DNA of 6,723 bases from Bacteroidota bacterium (GCA_023488865.1 JAMDDG010000088.1:1-6723), one strand, 5' to 3'; counted from the stretch's first letter, positions 1 to 6,530 are shown. Notes: generated by a model from the letters alone, not told the origin. Numbers and translations: made by a program.

Positions 1-1945
1 GTCCTGCGGCCAACGATGAGATGCCCATCACATGCACATCGTTCTCGACGGCTTGTTTGGCTGCCTCTTCGGGGGTTTGGAACAAGGGTCCCATGTCGAC
101 GTCAAATCCGAGGTCGGCATAACCGGTAGCGACCACTTTAGCGCCGCGATCGTGGCCGTCCTGGCCCATCTTGGCTATCATGATCCGGGGCTGACGACCC
201 TCTTTTTCTGCAAATTTTTGGACAAGCTCCTTCGCACTGGTGAAGTCGCTGTCATTTTTAGCTTCTGATGAATACACGCCTGATATGGTTCTGATGGTTG
301 CTTTGTATCTTCCTGCAATTTTCTCACAGGCGAAGGAGATTTCGCCCAGGGTAGCACGCTTTTGAGCCGCATCAATGGCCAGCTCCAGCAGGTTTCCTTT
401 TCCGGATTGGGCTGCTGCCGTGAGGGCATCGAGCGAAGCTTTAACTTCAGCTTCGTTGCGGTTGGCCCGCAACTGGTTCAACCGCTCAATCTGAGAGAGC
501 CGAACAGCGCTGTTGTCGATTTCGAGGATATCGATCGGATCTTCCTTTTCCAACCGGTATTTGTTTACCCCGATAATGGCTTGTGATGCGGAGTCTATGC
601 GGCCTTGTGTCCGGGCAGCCGCCTCTTCGATACGCATCTTGGGTACGCCTGTTTCGATGGCTTTCGACATTCCCCCCAACTCTTCGACCTCTTCGATTAA
701 GGCCCAGGCCTTTTTCAGCAGGTCGTTGGTCAGCGACTCCACATAATACGACCCCGCCCATGGATCAAGCGACCGGCAGATTTCTGTCTCCTGCTGCAGG
801 TAGATCTGTGTATTTCGGGCGATCCTTGCGGAGAAATCGGTCGGCAGGGCAATTGCTTCGTCCAATGCATTGGTATGCAAAGATTGGGTGTGGCCCAGCG
901 CGGCGGCAAGCGCTTCAATACAAGTACGGCCTACGTTATTAAAAGGATCCTGTTCGGTTAGCGACCAGCCGGATGTTTGAGAGTGGGTACGTAGCGCCAT
1001 TGATTTAGGGTTCTTCGGATTGAATTGTTTCACCATCTTGGCCCATATCAACCGGGCGGCACGCATCTTGGCTATCTCCATAAAATGGTTCATCCCGACT
1101 GCCCAGAAGAAAGAGAGCCGTGGTGCAAAGGCATCAATATCGAGCCCTGCTTTGATACCGGTACGGATGTAATCCAACCCGTCGGCCAGGGTGTAGGCCA
1201 TCTCGATATCAGCGGTAGCGCCGGCTTCCTGCATGTGGTAACCGGAGATGGAGATGGAGTTGAATTTGGGCATTTTTTGTGAAGTAAACTCGAAAATATC
1301 GGCAATGATCTTCATCGAAAATTCAGGAGGATAGATGTAGGTATTCCTTACCATGAATTCTTTGAGAATATCATTCTGAATGGTTCCGGAAAGCTCTTCC
1401 AGCCTGGCCCCCTGCTCTAAAGCTGTAACGATATAAAAGGCCATGATGGGCAGGACTGCTCCGTTCATGGTCATGGATACCGACATTTTGTTGAGCGGAA
1501 TCTGGTCAAACAGGATCTTCATATCCAGGATGGAATCGATGGCAACGCCTGCTTTCCCTACATCTCCGGTTACCCGGGGATGGTCGGAATCGTAACCGCG
1601 GTGTGTCGCGAGGTCAAACGCAACTGACAATCCTTTCTGACCGGCTGCCAGGTTCCTTCGGTAAAAAGCGTTGGACTCTTCAGCGGTTGAGAAACCAGCA
1701 TATTGGCGGATCGTCCAGGGGTGCATCACGTACATTGTCGAGTAGGGTCCACGCAAGAAAGGGGCTTTTCCGGCCGCATAATTGAGATGCTCCATCCCTT
1801 CGAGGTCTGCTTTGGTGTATGCCCCTTTTACGGGAATCAGTTCCGGAGTCATCCAAGTGGTCGCAGCTTCCGATTGCTTGCCCGTCGCCTGACTATCGTC
1901 TGAATCTATGCCTTTGATCTCTATCTCTTTAAAATTTGGAGCCAT
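1..1945 (-). CDS. mutB: Methylmalonyl-CoA mutase large (catalytic) subunit, C-terminus cut by window edge
   Basis: This is the catalytic subunit of the cytosolic adenosylcobalamin enzyme that interconverts succinyl-CoA and (R)-methylmalonyl-CoA. I translated it from ATG at 1945; 648 codons are open to the left edge and about 70 residues of the usual 715-730 are missing. The N-terminal TIM-barrel holds RGPYSTMY (65-72), IRQYAGF (79-85), FMVRNTY (197-203), [12 protein letters not shown] (232-243) and RTHSQTSGW (319-327). By alignment from memory with the Propionibacterium enzyme, Y82, R200 and H237 match active-site Tyr89, Arg207 and His244. The C-terminal B12 domain has [10 protein letters not shown] (592-601), with H598 as the lower axial cobalt ligand and D596 and K592 as its relay. 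It lies 91 nt after mutA on the same strand, so the two are probably one operon and form the heterodimer. No frameshift is visible. The assignment is essentially certain. Confidence 0.98.
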   Translation of the reverse strand, partial: MAPNFKEIEIKGIDSDDSQATGKQSEAATTWMTPELIPVKGAYTKADLEGMEHLNYAAGKAPFLRGPYSTMYVMHPWTIRQYAGFSTAEESNAFYRRNLAAGQKGLSVAFDLATHRGYDSDHPRVTGDVGKAGVAIDSILDMKILFDQIPLNKMSVSMTMNGAVLPIMAFYIVTALEQGARLEELSGTIQNDILKEFMVRNTYIYPPEFSMKIIADIFEFTSQKMPKFNSISISGYHMQEAGATADIEMAYTLADGLDYIRTGIKAGLDIDAFAPRLSFFWAVGMNHFMEIAKMRAARLIWAKMVKQFNPKNPKSMALRTHSQTSGWSLTEQDPFNNVGRTCIEALAAALGHTQSLHTNALDEAIALPTDFSARIARNTQIYLQQETEICRSLDPWAGSYYVESLTNDLLKKAWALIEEVEELGGMSKAIETGVPKMRIEEAAARTQGRIDSASQAIIGVNKYRLEKEDPIDILEIDNSAVRLSQIERLNQLRANRNEAEVKASLDALTAAAQSGKGNLLELAIDAAQKRATLGEISFACEKIAGRYKATIRTISGVYSSEAKNDSDFTSAKELVQKFAEKEGRQPRIMIAKMGQDGHDRGAKVVATGYADLGFDVDMGPLFQTPEEAAKQAVENDVHVMGISSLAAG

Positions 1946-1953
1946 AACTAATA

Positions 1954-1981
1954 TTTTGATTTTGGATTTTGGATTTTCGAT
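1954..1981. repeat. Heptamer tandem repeat in the mutA-mutB spacer
   Basis: Four tandem 7-mers are visible on the plus strand: TTTTGAT, TTTGGAT, TTTGGAT, TTTCGAT. They lie 9 nt upstream of the mutB start codon, in the mRNA leader between the two subunit genes. No Shine-Dalgarno sequence is present, so translation of mutB must start in this A-rich (mRNA sense) leader. Short AT-rich tandem units of this type can change copy number by slippage. Confidence 0.8.
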
Positions 1982-2000
1982 TGCGCAGATGCATCATTCC

Positions 2001-2040
2001 CACATTTCCACATTTTCAAATTTTCAAATTTTCAAATTAT
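2001..2040. repeat. Octamer tandem repeat overlapping the mutA stop codon
   Basis: Five consecutive 8-mers read CACATTTC, CACATTTT, CAAATTTT, CAAATTTT, CAAATTAT on the plus strand. The last unit contains the mutA stop codon (TAA on the minus strand, 2037-2039). With the heptamer repeat, these repeats fill most of the 91-nt spacer between mutA and mutB. The function is unknown; it may simply be slippage-derived filler, or a spacer that affects coupling between the two subunit genes. Confidence 0.8.
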
Positions 2041-3950
2041 ATTATTCCAAGCATTTTGTTGTATTCCGTCAAGGCTTCCAACAAATTGGTTTTGACATTG
2101 ATAAAATGACGTATCCCGATTTCTTTGAGCTCATCCATACAGGCGGGGGCGCCGGCAACAACCAGGATAGCCCTTCCTTTTAGCTGTTGGTATATTTCGG
2201 GTGCAAGGGCGCCATATTCTTCATCTGAACTGCAAAGAACGATCAGATCGGCTTTTGCTCCCAAAACAGACGCCAGTCCTTCTTCGATGGTGTCAAATCC
2301 GTTGTGGTCCACTACTTCGTAACCTGCCGCAGCGAAGAAGTTACATGAAAACTGGGCGCGTGCTTTCCGCATGGCTAAGTTCCCGATAGGCAGCATGTAA
2401 GCTTTCGGACGGCCATTTTTGGCGGCAAACTGATCAGTGGCATACCGGAGTGCTTCGAGTTGCCGTGCGCCCCTGAAAAGCTTCAGGGTTTCTACTTCTG
2501 CTCCTTCTTCCGAATGATCTTCCATTTCAAAAAGAGAAGGTTCCAGTCCGGGTTCCAACTGCTCATTAAAATTAGGAAACTGATTGACCCCCAGGATATT
2601 TTCCCGGCGTAAAGTGACCGACTTTCGACGTTTTTCGGCCATCTCCTTCACCTGCGATTGAACAAATCCCTCCCGGAAAGCAGCCAAAAAACCTCCTTTT
2701 TCCTGAACCTCCAGAAAGAGTTTCCAGGCCTGTTCAGCTATCGAAGCGGTCAGGGTCTCAATATAGTAAGATCCTGCCGCGGGATCGGCAATTTTATCTA
2801 AGTGCACCTCCTCTTTCAGCAGCGCCTGCTGGTTGCGGGCAATGCGTTCCGCGAAAGCAGTAGGTTGCTCATATGTGACATCAAACGGCAAGACGGTCAA
2901 TGAATCTGCCCCACCGAGTATGGCCGACATGGCCTCGGTTTGCGTCCTGAGCAGATTGACATAGGGATCGTAAATGGTCTTGTTCCAGGTGGAAGTTTCA
3001 CAATGGGCGTACATTTTTGCCGCACACGGACAAAACCCTCCTTTGCTGGTAGATTCTTCACACTGACAGACAGGATTATAGGCTTTAACTATATTGGCCC
3101 AGAGCAAACGGCCTGCCCGCAGTTTGGCCAACTCCATAAAATAATTGCCACCTACTCCGAAATTGAACCGGATCTTTTTGGCCGCAAGCGCTGCGTCAAC
3201 ACCCGAATCAGTTAGCCGGGTCATGTATTCAGCGCCGATGGAGAGGGAGAAACCCAGTTCCTGAACGATGGATGCGCCGGCATTGTTGAAGCTGGTTCCA
3301 TTTACAGAAACCAGATGCAGGTGGGGATATTTTTCACCCAGTTGTACCATGGTTTTTACTTTCTCAAAAGCCTCTTTTTCGTTGTGGCAAAATTTTCCCC
3401 GCAAGACAAATCTTCCGATAGGATCATGGTTAACAGACAGGTGCAGTAAGGCAGGATCCGCTTTTAAATCATCGAGCAGGATCAGTAACGCCTCTAAAAA
3501 ACCTTTGTACTTGCATGAAAGTATAAAATTGATTTCCACTGCTTCCAACTGAATGCCTTTCAACAACAATTTCAGCTCTGCAGCTGAAGTCTTCCGACAA
3601 TCTTTGAACACAAAACCCAGTGAAGTAACCCCTTTGTTCAGTATTTCCAATGCTTTGAGGTTGGCTGATTTGGGGTCGGTTACCACGATATCCTGTCTGA
3701 CCAACCAGTTGTTTCCCGACTTGTTTTTCCCGCGTACGTAAGGGAACTGACCCGGCAGACTTTCGGGGAAATCCAGTCCCTCAATGTTTTCGGCCCGATA
3801 GTAGGGGCGTACGTTAAAACCTTCGTTGGTTTTCCAGATAAGGCTCTTTTCGTACTCCTTTCCTTTCAGGTCGAGATGGATTTGTTCTTCCCAGGTGGCA
3901 GTGGATACCGGAGGAAATTCTGCAAGTAATTTTATATCTTTCTCATTCAT
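2037..3950 (-). CDS. mutA: Methylmalonyl-CoA mutase small (non-catalytic) subunit
   Basis: This 637-residue protein is the structural partner of MutB in the heterodimeric mutase; family members are usually about 615-640 residues. The TIM-barrel half retains the fold signatures FNFGVGGNYFMELAKLRAGR (262-281), YDPYVNLLRTQTEAMSA (327-343), PFDVTYEQP (355-363), ERIARNQQ (368-375) and DPAAGSYYIE (389-398). The catalytic His of MutB (in [10 protein letters not shown]) is replaced by Ser220 (NGTSFNNAGA), and the C-terminal B12-like domain has GNLAMRKARA (523-532) where MutB has DGHDRG. Both losses are normal for this non-catalytic subunit and do not mean a pseudogene. One oddity is a cysteine cluster at residues 295-317 (C295, C297, C307, C309, C317) that looks longer than the CxC segment I remember from related Bacteroidales proteins. 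The gene is first in the operon. ATG 3950 suits the family N-terminus and sits 30 nt from a promoter-like box. Confidence 0.97.
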   Translation of the reverse strand: MNEKDIKLLAEFPPVSTATWEEQIHLDLKGKEYEKSLIWKTNEGFNVRPYYRAENIEGLDFPESLPGQFPYVRGKNKSGNNWLVRQDIVVTDPKSANLKALEILNKGVTSLGFVFKDCRKTSAAELKLLLKGIQLEAVEINFILSCKYKGFLEALLILLDDLKADPALLHLSVNHDPIGRFVLRGKFCHNEKEAFEKVKTMVQLGEKYPHLHLVSVNGTSFNNAGASIVQELGFSLSIGAEYMTRLTDSGVDAALAAKKIRFNFGVGGNYFMELAKLRAGRLLWANIVKAYNPVCQCEESTSKGGFCPCAAKMYAHCETSTWNKTIYDPYVNLLRTQTEAMSAILGGADSLTVLPFDVTYEQPTAFAERIARNQQALLKEEVHLDKIADPAAGSYYIETLTASIAEQAWKLFLEVQEKGGFLAAFREGFVQSQVKEMAEKRRKSVTLRRENILGVNQFPNFNEQLEPGLEPSLFEMEDHSEEGAEVETLKLFRGARQLEALRYATDQFAAKNGRPKAYMLPIGNLAMRKARAQFSCNFFAAAGYEVVDHNGFDTIEEGLASVLGAKADLIVLCSSDEEYGALAPEIYQQLKGRAILVVAGAPACMDELKEIGIRHFINVKTNLLEALTEYNKMLGII

Positions 3951-3980
3951 AGTACACTAACTAATTACAAAAACAGAGTG

Positions 3981-4012
3981 CAAAGTTAAACCTTTCAAAA
4001 TTAATAAACAGA
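3981..4012 (-). promoter_or_regulatory. Bacteroidota-type promoter for mutA-mutB
   Basis: Read on the minus strand, TAACTTTG (plus positions 3981-3988) fully matches the Bacteroidota -7 consensus TAnnTTTG. At 20 nt upstream lies TCTG (4009-4012), one mismatch from the -33 consensus TTTG. Transcription would start near 3975, giving a leader of about 25 nt before the mutA ATG at 3950. There is no room for, and no sign of, a cobalamin riboswitch. The rest of the divergent 3951-4172 gap shows nothing else I can assign. Confidence 0.6.
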
Positions 4013-4172
4013 TAAAGACTCTCCTTTTTCGTGAGAATATATTTTAATTTAAGATTGGCCTGATGGCCGTTCCCATTTCTTCGCCCGGCAGTACAAGTTT
4101 TATCGAAATTCTCCTTTAAAGAATTCTGTGTGTATTCACATCAAACTCACTTCCATTTACTAACTTCGCTGT

Positions 4173-4475
4173 ATGAAGGCAAAAAATAAACCCATATTCG
4201 CTAAACGCATTTTTTGGGATGTGAACTTCGAGCAGATCGATTATGACGCCAAAGCCAACTTTGTGATTGAGCGGGTTTTTGAGCGGGGCGACGTGGAGGA
4301 CATCCGCCAGTGCCGAAGGTATTACGGCGATGAAAAAGTGACCGAAGCCCTGCTGAAAGCCAAATATTTGCCATTACAAACAATTCATTTTGTCAGCGCG
4401 ATATTTGATAAACCTCTTGATGAATTCAGATGTTACATACTGAGACAGTTGAACCCGGGACTTTTTCCCTACTAA
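4173..4475 (+). CDS. DUF6922-like small protein, putative antitoxin partner of the AbiEii-like gene
   Basis: This is a 100-residue, charged, probably cytosolic protein with no signal peptide or membrane segment. Visible features are an N-terminal RIFWDVNFEQIDYD segment (12-25), a basic/acidic helix VIERVFERGDVEDIRQCRRY (31-50), YYG (50-52) and a terminal FRCY (85-88). From memory this resembles the Bacteroidota DUF6922 family, small proteins encoded immediately before AbiEii-type nucleotidyltransferases. An in-frame TAA at 4161 leaves ATG 4173 as the first start. Its 3' end overlaps the next gene by 46 nt, which suggests translational coupling. By position it corresponds to AbiEi, the antitoxin/repressor of type IV AbiE systems, but I see no AbiEi winged-helix signature, so the antitoxin role is inference. 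Confidence 0.85.
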   Translation: MKAKNKPIFAKRIFWDVNFEQIDYDAKANFVIERVFERGDVEDIRQCRRYYGDEKVTEALLKAKYLPLQTIHFVSAIFDKPLDEFRCYILRQLNPGLFPY

Positions 4476-5056
4476 AAGAGTTGATGGCGTTGCCCTCGCT
4501 TCAGCCTTTTTCATTGGTGGGGGGAACTGCCTTGTCGCTTCGTTATGGACATCGTAGTTCAGATGATCTGGACTTGTTTTTTCATGAAAAATTTGACCAG
4601 CCTCAATTAGTAGATACCCTGGAAAATGCTTTCAACCAAAGGTTTGTCTACAAACAACAGCATACCCATTTTGGGGTTTTTTGTTTCATTGATGACGTTA
4701 AAGTAGATCTCGTTCACTTTCCCCACTTACCAATTTCAGCGATTGAAGTAGAGGAGGGCATCAGATTTTATAGTAGTGCCGATATCGCCGCCATGAAAAT
4801 ACAGGCTATCCTGGGAAGGGGAAAGAAAAAGGACTTTTGGGATTTGTATGAATTGCTTCAGCATTACCCTTTGCAACAAATAATGGACTGGCACAAACAG
4901 AAATATCCCAGCCAAATGTTGGCCGTAAGTATTCCACATGCCATCACTTATTTTGTTGATGCCGATGAAAGTGAAACGCCGGTAAGTTTTAAAAAGCAAA
5001 CCTGGGAAAGTGTTAAAAAGGGCATTGGGCGGGCAGTAAGTGATTATTTGCGGTAA
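4430..5056 (+). CDS. AbiEii/AbiGii-type (DUF1814) nucleotidyltransferase, putative toxin
   Basis: This is a 208-residue protein of the AbiEii/DUF1814 nucleotidyltransferase family; studied members transfer nucleotides to RNA (tRNA acceptor ends for MenT/AbiEii relatives) and block growth. The motifs are complete: LVGGTALSLRYGHRSSDDLD (29-48) gives the GG loop and acidic pair D46/D48; KVDLVHFP (91-98) supplies the third acidic residue D93; DIAAMKIQAILGRGKKKDFW (118-137) followed by D138 carries the conserved K123, K134, D135 and D138. Length and start (MLHTETVEPGT) suit Bacteroidota members I recall. An in-frame stop at 4421-4423 fixes ATG 4430 as the first start, so the 46-nt overlap with the DUF6922-like gene is real. 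No truncation is seen. The product is probably a type IV-like toxin or abortive-infection effector; its target cannot be read from the sequence. Confidence 0.93.
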   Translation: MLHTETVEPGTFSLLKELMALPSLQPFSLVGGTALSLRYGHRSSDDLDLFFHEKFDQPQLVDTLENAFNQRFVYKQQHTHFGVFCFIDDVKVDLVHFPHLPISAIEVEEGIRFYSSADIAAMKIQAILGRGKKKDFWDLYELLQHYPLQQIMDWHKQKYPSQMLAVSIPHAITYFVDADESETPVSFKKQTWESVKKGIGRAVSDYLR

Positions 5057-5174
5057 AAAGGGAGCTCAGGCTGGATCAATCAGATATTCTTGTGCAGCAA
5101 TAAATTTGGTTATGTCCATAATATTCTGTATCTTATATAAATGGAATATTCTTCCGGTTTTTCTTAATGGCGAT

Positions 5175-5209
5175 TAAATTGGGTGTCGCAAATTGCGATA
5201 CCCAATTTA
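5175..5209 (+). terminator. Hairpin terminator after the AbiE-like pair
   Basis: TAAATTGGGT (5175-5184) pairs perfectly with ACCCAATTTA (5200-5209), followed inward by one G-T wobble (5185/5199) and TCGCA/TGCGA (5186-5190/5194-5198) around the loop AAT. This gives 16 pairs with a 3-nt loop. It starts 118 nt after the AbiEii-like stop. The downstream TTAACC is a poor U-tract, so intrinsic termination is likely but not proven; an mRNA-end stabilising hairpin is the alternative. Confidence 0.6.
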
Positions 5210-5334
5210 TTAACCTCCACAATTACAGGCCAATGATATGACAAAGTCTGAGAATCAAATCATGCTACCCGAAGCAGCGATCAATTATGGGGCAATTTAA
5301 AAACCATGCTATGAGAGAATATTTTAGTTTGACA

Positions 5335-5366
5335 TTTGGATGTTGTTCCATTATTAGTTAACTTTA
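5335..5366 (+). promoter_or_regulatory. Bacteroidota-type promoter of the HigBA-like locus
   Basis: TTTG (5335-5338) is followed after exactly 20 nt by TAACTTTA (5359-5366), one base from the TAnnTTTG consensus. Transcription would start near 5371-5374, about ten bases before the ATG of the toxin stub at 5384. The promoter therefore still drives the stub and the overlapping antitoxin. HigA-type antitoxins usually repress such promoters, but no operator repeat stands out here. Confidence 0.6.
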
Positions 5367-5383
5367 CTCCTGTAAATAAATCG

Positions 5384-5473
5384 ATGGAACAAGTCAGACA
5401 GATTATTTATTTCAAACATTACTTTTTGGACTTCTTTAACGAGCAAACAGAAAAAGTAAAAGAAAGAAGATGA
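5384..5473 (+). pseudogene. Truncated HigB/Gp49-like (RelE-superfamily) toxin, N-terminal 29 residues only
   Basis: The ORF runs from ATG 5384 to TGA 5471-5473, giving 29 residues. MEQVRQIIYFKHYFLDFFNE followed by QTEKVKERR closely resembles the N-terminus of Bacteroidota phage-derived Gp49-like/HigB toxins (PF05973), which are normally about 110 residues and degrade mRNA on the ribosome. Everything after the first helical segment is missing, including the segments that in intact relatives carry the EIRVEF- and RIFC-like strands and the FQKKTQKTP-like C-terminal motif. It cannot be an active toxin. Its TGA overlaps the antitoxin ATG (ATGA, 5470-5473), so it may now act as a short coupled leader peptide for the antitoxin. 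The toxin-first gene order is typical of HigBA. The alternative is an unrelated upstream ORF, which I consider less likely given the sequence match. Confidence 0.7.
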
Positions 5474-5781
5474 AAACAGAAAATAAGCCTAACAAAAACA
5501 TCACAACCTTTGATGAACATCTCGACAGCCGCTATGGTAAAATCGGGACAATAAAGAGAACAGAGTTTGAGATAAAGGCAAAGGCATTTGCAATTGGCGA
5601 AGTAATTAAGGAGGAAAGACGCCTTTGCTCAATGACACAAGAACAATTAGCTGAAAAAACCGGGACAAAAAAAAGTTTCATTTCAAGAATCGAAAATGGA
5701 CATAGTGATATTCAACTTTCAACGCTTTACAAACTTCTGGAACTTGGACTTGGACGAAAAATCACATTAACTATTCAATAA
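5470..5781 (+). CDS. HigA-like XRE-family antitoxin/transcriptional repressor
   Basis: This is a 103-residue, complete antitoxin. The N-terminal part, TTFDEHLDSRYGKIGTIKR (12-30), followed by a charged helix, is the region expected to bind toxin in this family. Residues about 43-96 form a Cro/C1-type helix-turn-helix: MTQEQLAEKTG (55-65) and the recognition helix KKSFISRIENG (67-77), then STLYKLLELG (84-93). Such proteins neutralise a HigB/Gp49 toxin and repress their own promoter. Here the toxin gene directly upstream is only a 29-codon stub sharing ATGA with this start, so this is an orphan antitoxin with an apparently intact promoter. ATG 5470 is chosen because no other in-frame start occurs before the stop at 5437. 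It could still regulate its own promoter or neutralise a related toxin elsewhere; that is inference. Confidence 0.92.
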   Translation: MKTENKPNKNITTFDEHLDSRYGKIGTIKRTEFEIKAKAFAIGEVIKEERRLCSMTQEQLAEKTGTKKSFISRIENGHSDIQLSTLYKLLELGLGRKITLTIQ

Positions 5782-5867
5782 TGGCTTTCGATCGCCGGAA
5801 GAACCAGTTGAAAACCAACACCGCCTTGCAAATGAAAGATGCCGGTATAGAATTTAAAACGGTTTGA
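5781..5867 (+). other. Possible 28-residue ORF coupled to the antitoxin stop (TAATG)
   Basis: ATG 5781 shares its A with the TAA stop of the HigA-like gene (TAATG) and opens 28 codons: MAFDRRKNQLKTNTALQMKD then AGIEFKTV. It is basic and contains a hydrophilic helix-like stretch. I do not recognise it. The overlap is typical of translational coupling, so it may be the start of a decayed third gene or a small peptide. It is immediately followed at 5870 by a second short ORF (53 codons, to 6031) that runs into the left arm of the inverted repeat and is probably not a real protein. Confidence 0.3.
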
Positions 5868-5965
5868 TAATGAGCAAGGAAATTGAAAAGCAGCTTTTTA
5901 ACGACCTTGTTCATATTACTATTGTTACATCACTGATGACAAAATTGATCTTAAGCCTTTTTTGC

Positions 5966-6106
5966 CCGGAGGGCATCAATATCCATAGAAAAAACAACCT
6001 CAAAAAACCAGGTTTGTCTGTCAGAACATAAACACCTCCAATTTATTCCCTACCGGGAAATTGGTCTTCGTGATTTACCGTTTCTATGGATATTGATCTC
6101 CTCCGG
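5966..6106. repeat. 26-bp inverted repeat enclosing an 89-nt core (MITE- or REP-like)
   Basis: The left arm 5966-5991 (CCGGAGGGC then ATCAATATCCATAGAAA) is the reverse complement of the right arm 6081-6106 (TTTCTATGGATATTGAT then CTCCTCCGG) at 24 of 26 positions, with an unbroken 17-bp block. The core (5992-6080) has no ORF and contains a second hairpin. No convincing target-site duplication flanks it. It could be a small non-autonomous element, a REP-like palindrome pair, or a structured RNA; I cannot decide between these. Confidence 0.7.
6038..6064. repeat. Inner hairpin of the inverted-repeat element
   Basis: CCAAT (6038-6042) pairs with ATTGG (6060-6064), and TTCCC (6046-6050) pairs with GGGAA (6055-6059), around the loop TACC and a 3-nt bulge (TTA). 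It lies inside the 89-nt core of the larger inverted repeat, so the transcribed element could fold as a nested stem-loop. Confidence 0.5.
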
Positions 6107-6116
6107 AGAAAATTCA

Positions 6117-6138
6117 ATTGACGGTAACCGGAAGTGCC
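6117..6138 (+). repeat. Solo copy of the ATTGACGG-CCGGAAGTGC repeat
   Basis: ATTGACGGTAACCGGAAGTG followed by C differs by one base over its first 21 positions from the copy at 6619-6639 (ATTGACGGAAACCGGAAGTG then C). It lies 10 nt after the right arm of the inverted repeat and links that element to the 43-bp-period array downstream of the MNT gene. Confidence 0.65.
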
Positions 6139-6183
6139 TTTGGTAATATTGGAAAGACGTTGTACCCAATGCTATGTGGCCAT

Positions 6184-6214
6184 ATTGCAAGTTTCGCGGG
6201 ATTGATTAAATTTG
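6184..6214 (+). promoter_or_regulatory. Bacteroidota-type promoter of the MNT antitoxin gene
   Basis: TAAATTTG (6207-6214) matches the -7 consensus TAnnTTTG exactly, and ATTG (6184-6187), one base from TTTG, lies 19 nt upstream. The predicted transcription start near 6220 leaves a leader of about ten bases before ATG 6231. In an AT-rich region a chance match is possible, but position and spacing are right. Confidence 0.55.
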
Positions 6215-6230
6215 AGTAAAATTTTAGATT

Positions 6231-6530
6231 ATGTATCTGGATAAATACAAAAATGAGATAAATGGTTTGTGCCTTCAGAATAAGGTCAAATCATTGTATG
6301 TTTTTGGTTCTGTATTGACAGATAGATTTAATGAGAAAAGCGATATTGATTTGGTTGTAGATATTGATTCCAACGACCCTTTCGATTATGCGGATAGCTA
6401 TTTTAATCTAAAATTTGCACTGCAAGACCTTTTTCGACGTCCGATAGATTTACTGGAAAACAAAGCGATAAAGAATCCATACATTAGACAAAACATAGAT
6501 CATTCAAAATCATTGGTCTATGCAAAATGA
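6231..6530 (+). CDS. MNT-domain minimal nucleotidyltransferase, antitoxin of an MNT/HEPN (MntA-HepT type) module
   Basis: This is a 99-residue, full-length minimal nucleotidyltransferase of the pol-beta superfamily. VFGSVLTDRFNEKSDIDLVV (24-43) gives the signature GSx10DxD (G26, S27, D38, D40), and RRPIDLLE (69-76) supplies the third acidic residue D73. Characterised MntA proteins silence their partner by AMPylating a tyrosine near the RNase motif of the HEPN toxin (type VII toxin-antitoxin). All catalytic residues are present, so this copy should be active. The usual partner gene should follow; its ATG survives in the ATGA overlap (6527-6530), but only a frameshifted C-terminal remnant of a HEPN gene is there. 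It is thus an orphan antitoxin beside another one. A well-placed promoter precedes it. Family assignment is strong; the antitoxin role comes from the family and context. Confidence 0.92.
   Translation: MYLDKYKNEINGLCLQNKVKSLYVFGSVLTDRFNEKSDIDLVVDIDSNDPFDYADSYFNLKFALQDLFRRPIDLLENKAIKNPYIRQNIDHSKSLVYAK

Larger units (their letters stand above)
5057..5383. other. Intergenic stretch between the AbiE-like pair and the HigBA-type locus
   Basis: This 327-nt AT-rich gap holds a strong hairpin (5175-5209) and, at its right end, the promoter for the next locus. The 20-codon ORF 5238-5300 (plus; MTKSENQIMLPEAAINYGAI) and the 17-codon ORF 5066-5119 (minus) are too short to support as genes. No tRNA, repeat array or transposase fragment is visible. 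Confidence 0.6.
5868..6230. other. Gene-poor region with repeats between the two antitoxin loci
   Basis: No supported gene lies in these 363 nt. The left part has broken reading frames: MSKEIEKQLFNDLVHITIVT starts at 5870, while another frame near 5906-5980 reads a protein-like ITDDKIDLKPFLPGGHQYP, which may be decayed coding sequence. The middle is a 26-bp inverted repeat with an inner hairpin, then a solo ATTGACGG-type motif, and the right end holds the promoter of the MNT gene. Confidence 0.5.

Noticed and set aside
583..942. Plus-strand ORF of 119 codons, and other plus-strand frames across 1-3950
   Set aside because: They lie antisense within mutB and mutA, whose minus-strand products match a known family throughout; these frames show no family features of their own.
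2037..3950. MutA read as a degenerate mutase because it lacks DGHDRG and the catalytic His
   Set aside because: These losses are normal for the small subunit of heterodimeric methylmalonyl-CoA mutases; the frame is intact and full length.
4161..4168. Promoter (TAACTTCG) for the DUF6922-like gene
   Set aside because: It has one mismatch to the -7 box, no -33 match at the right distance, and it would place the transcription start on or after the ATG at 4173.
3951..4172. Cobalamin riboswitch upstream of mutA
   Set aside because: The predicted leader is only about 25 nt and no B12-box-like element or extended fold is visible.
5066..5119. Minus-strand ORF of 17 codons (MDITKFIAAQEYLIDPA)
   Set aside because: It reads protein-like but is too short, has no recognisable family and no promoter or partner.
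5238..5300. Plus-strand ORF of 20 codons (MTKSENQIMLPEAAINYGAI)
   Set aside because: It faintly recalls the N-terminus of ORF6N-type proteins, but the match is far too short to claim a remnant.
5870..6031. ORF of 53 codons starting MSKEIEKQLF
   Set aside because: It runs into the left arm of the inverted repeat, has an AT-rich low-information middle and no recognisable family, so it is more likely decayed or chance sequence.
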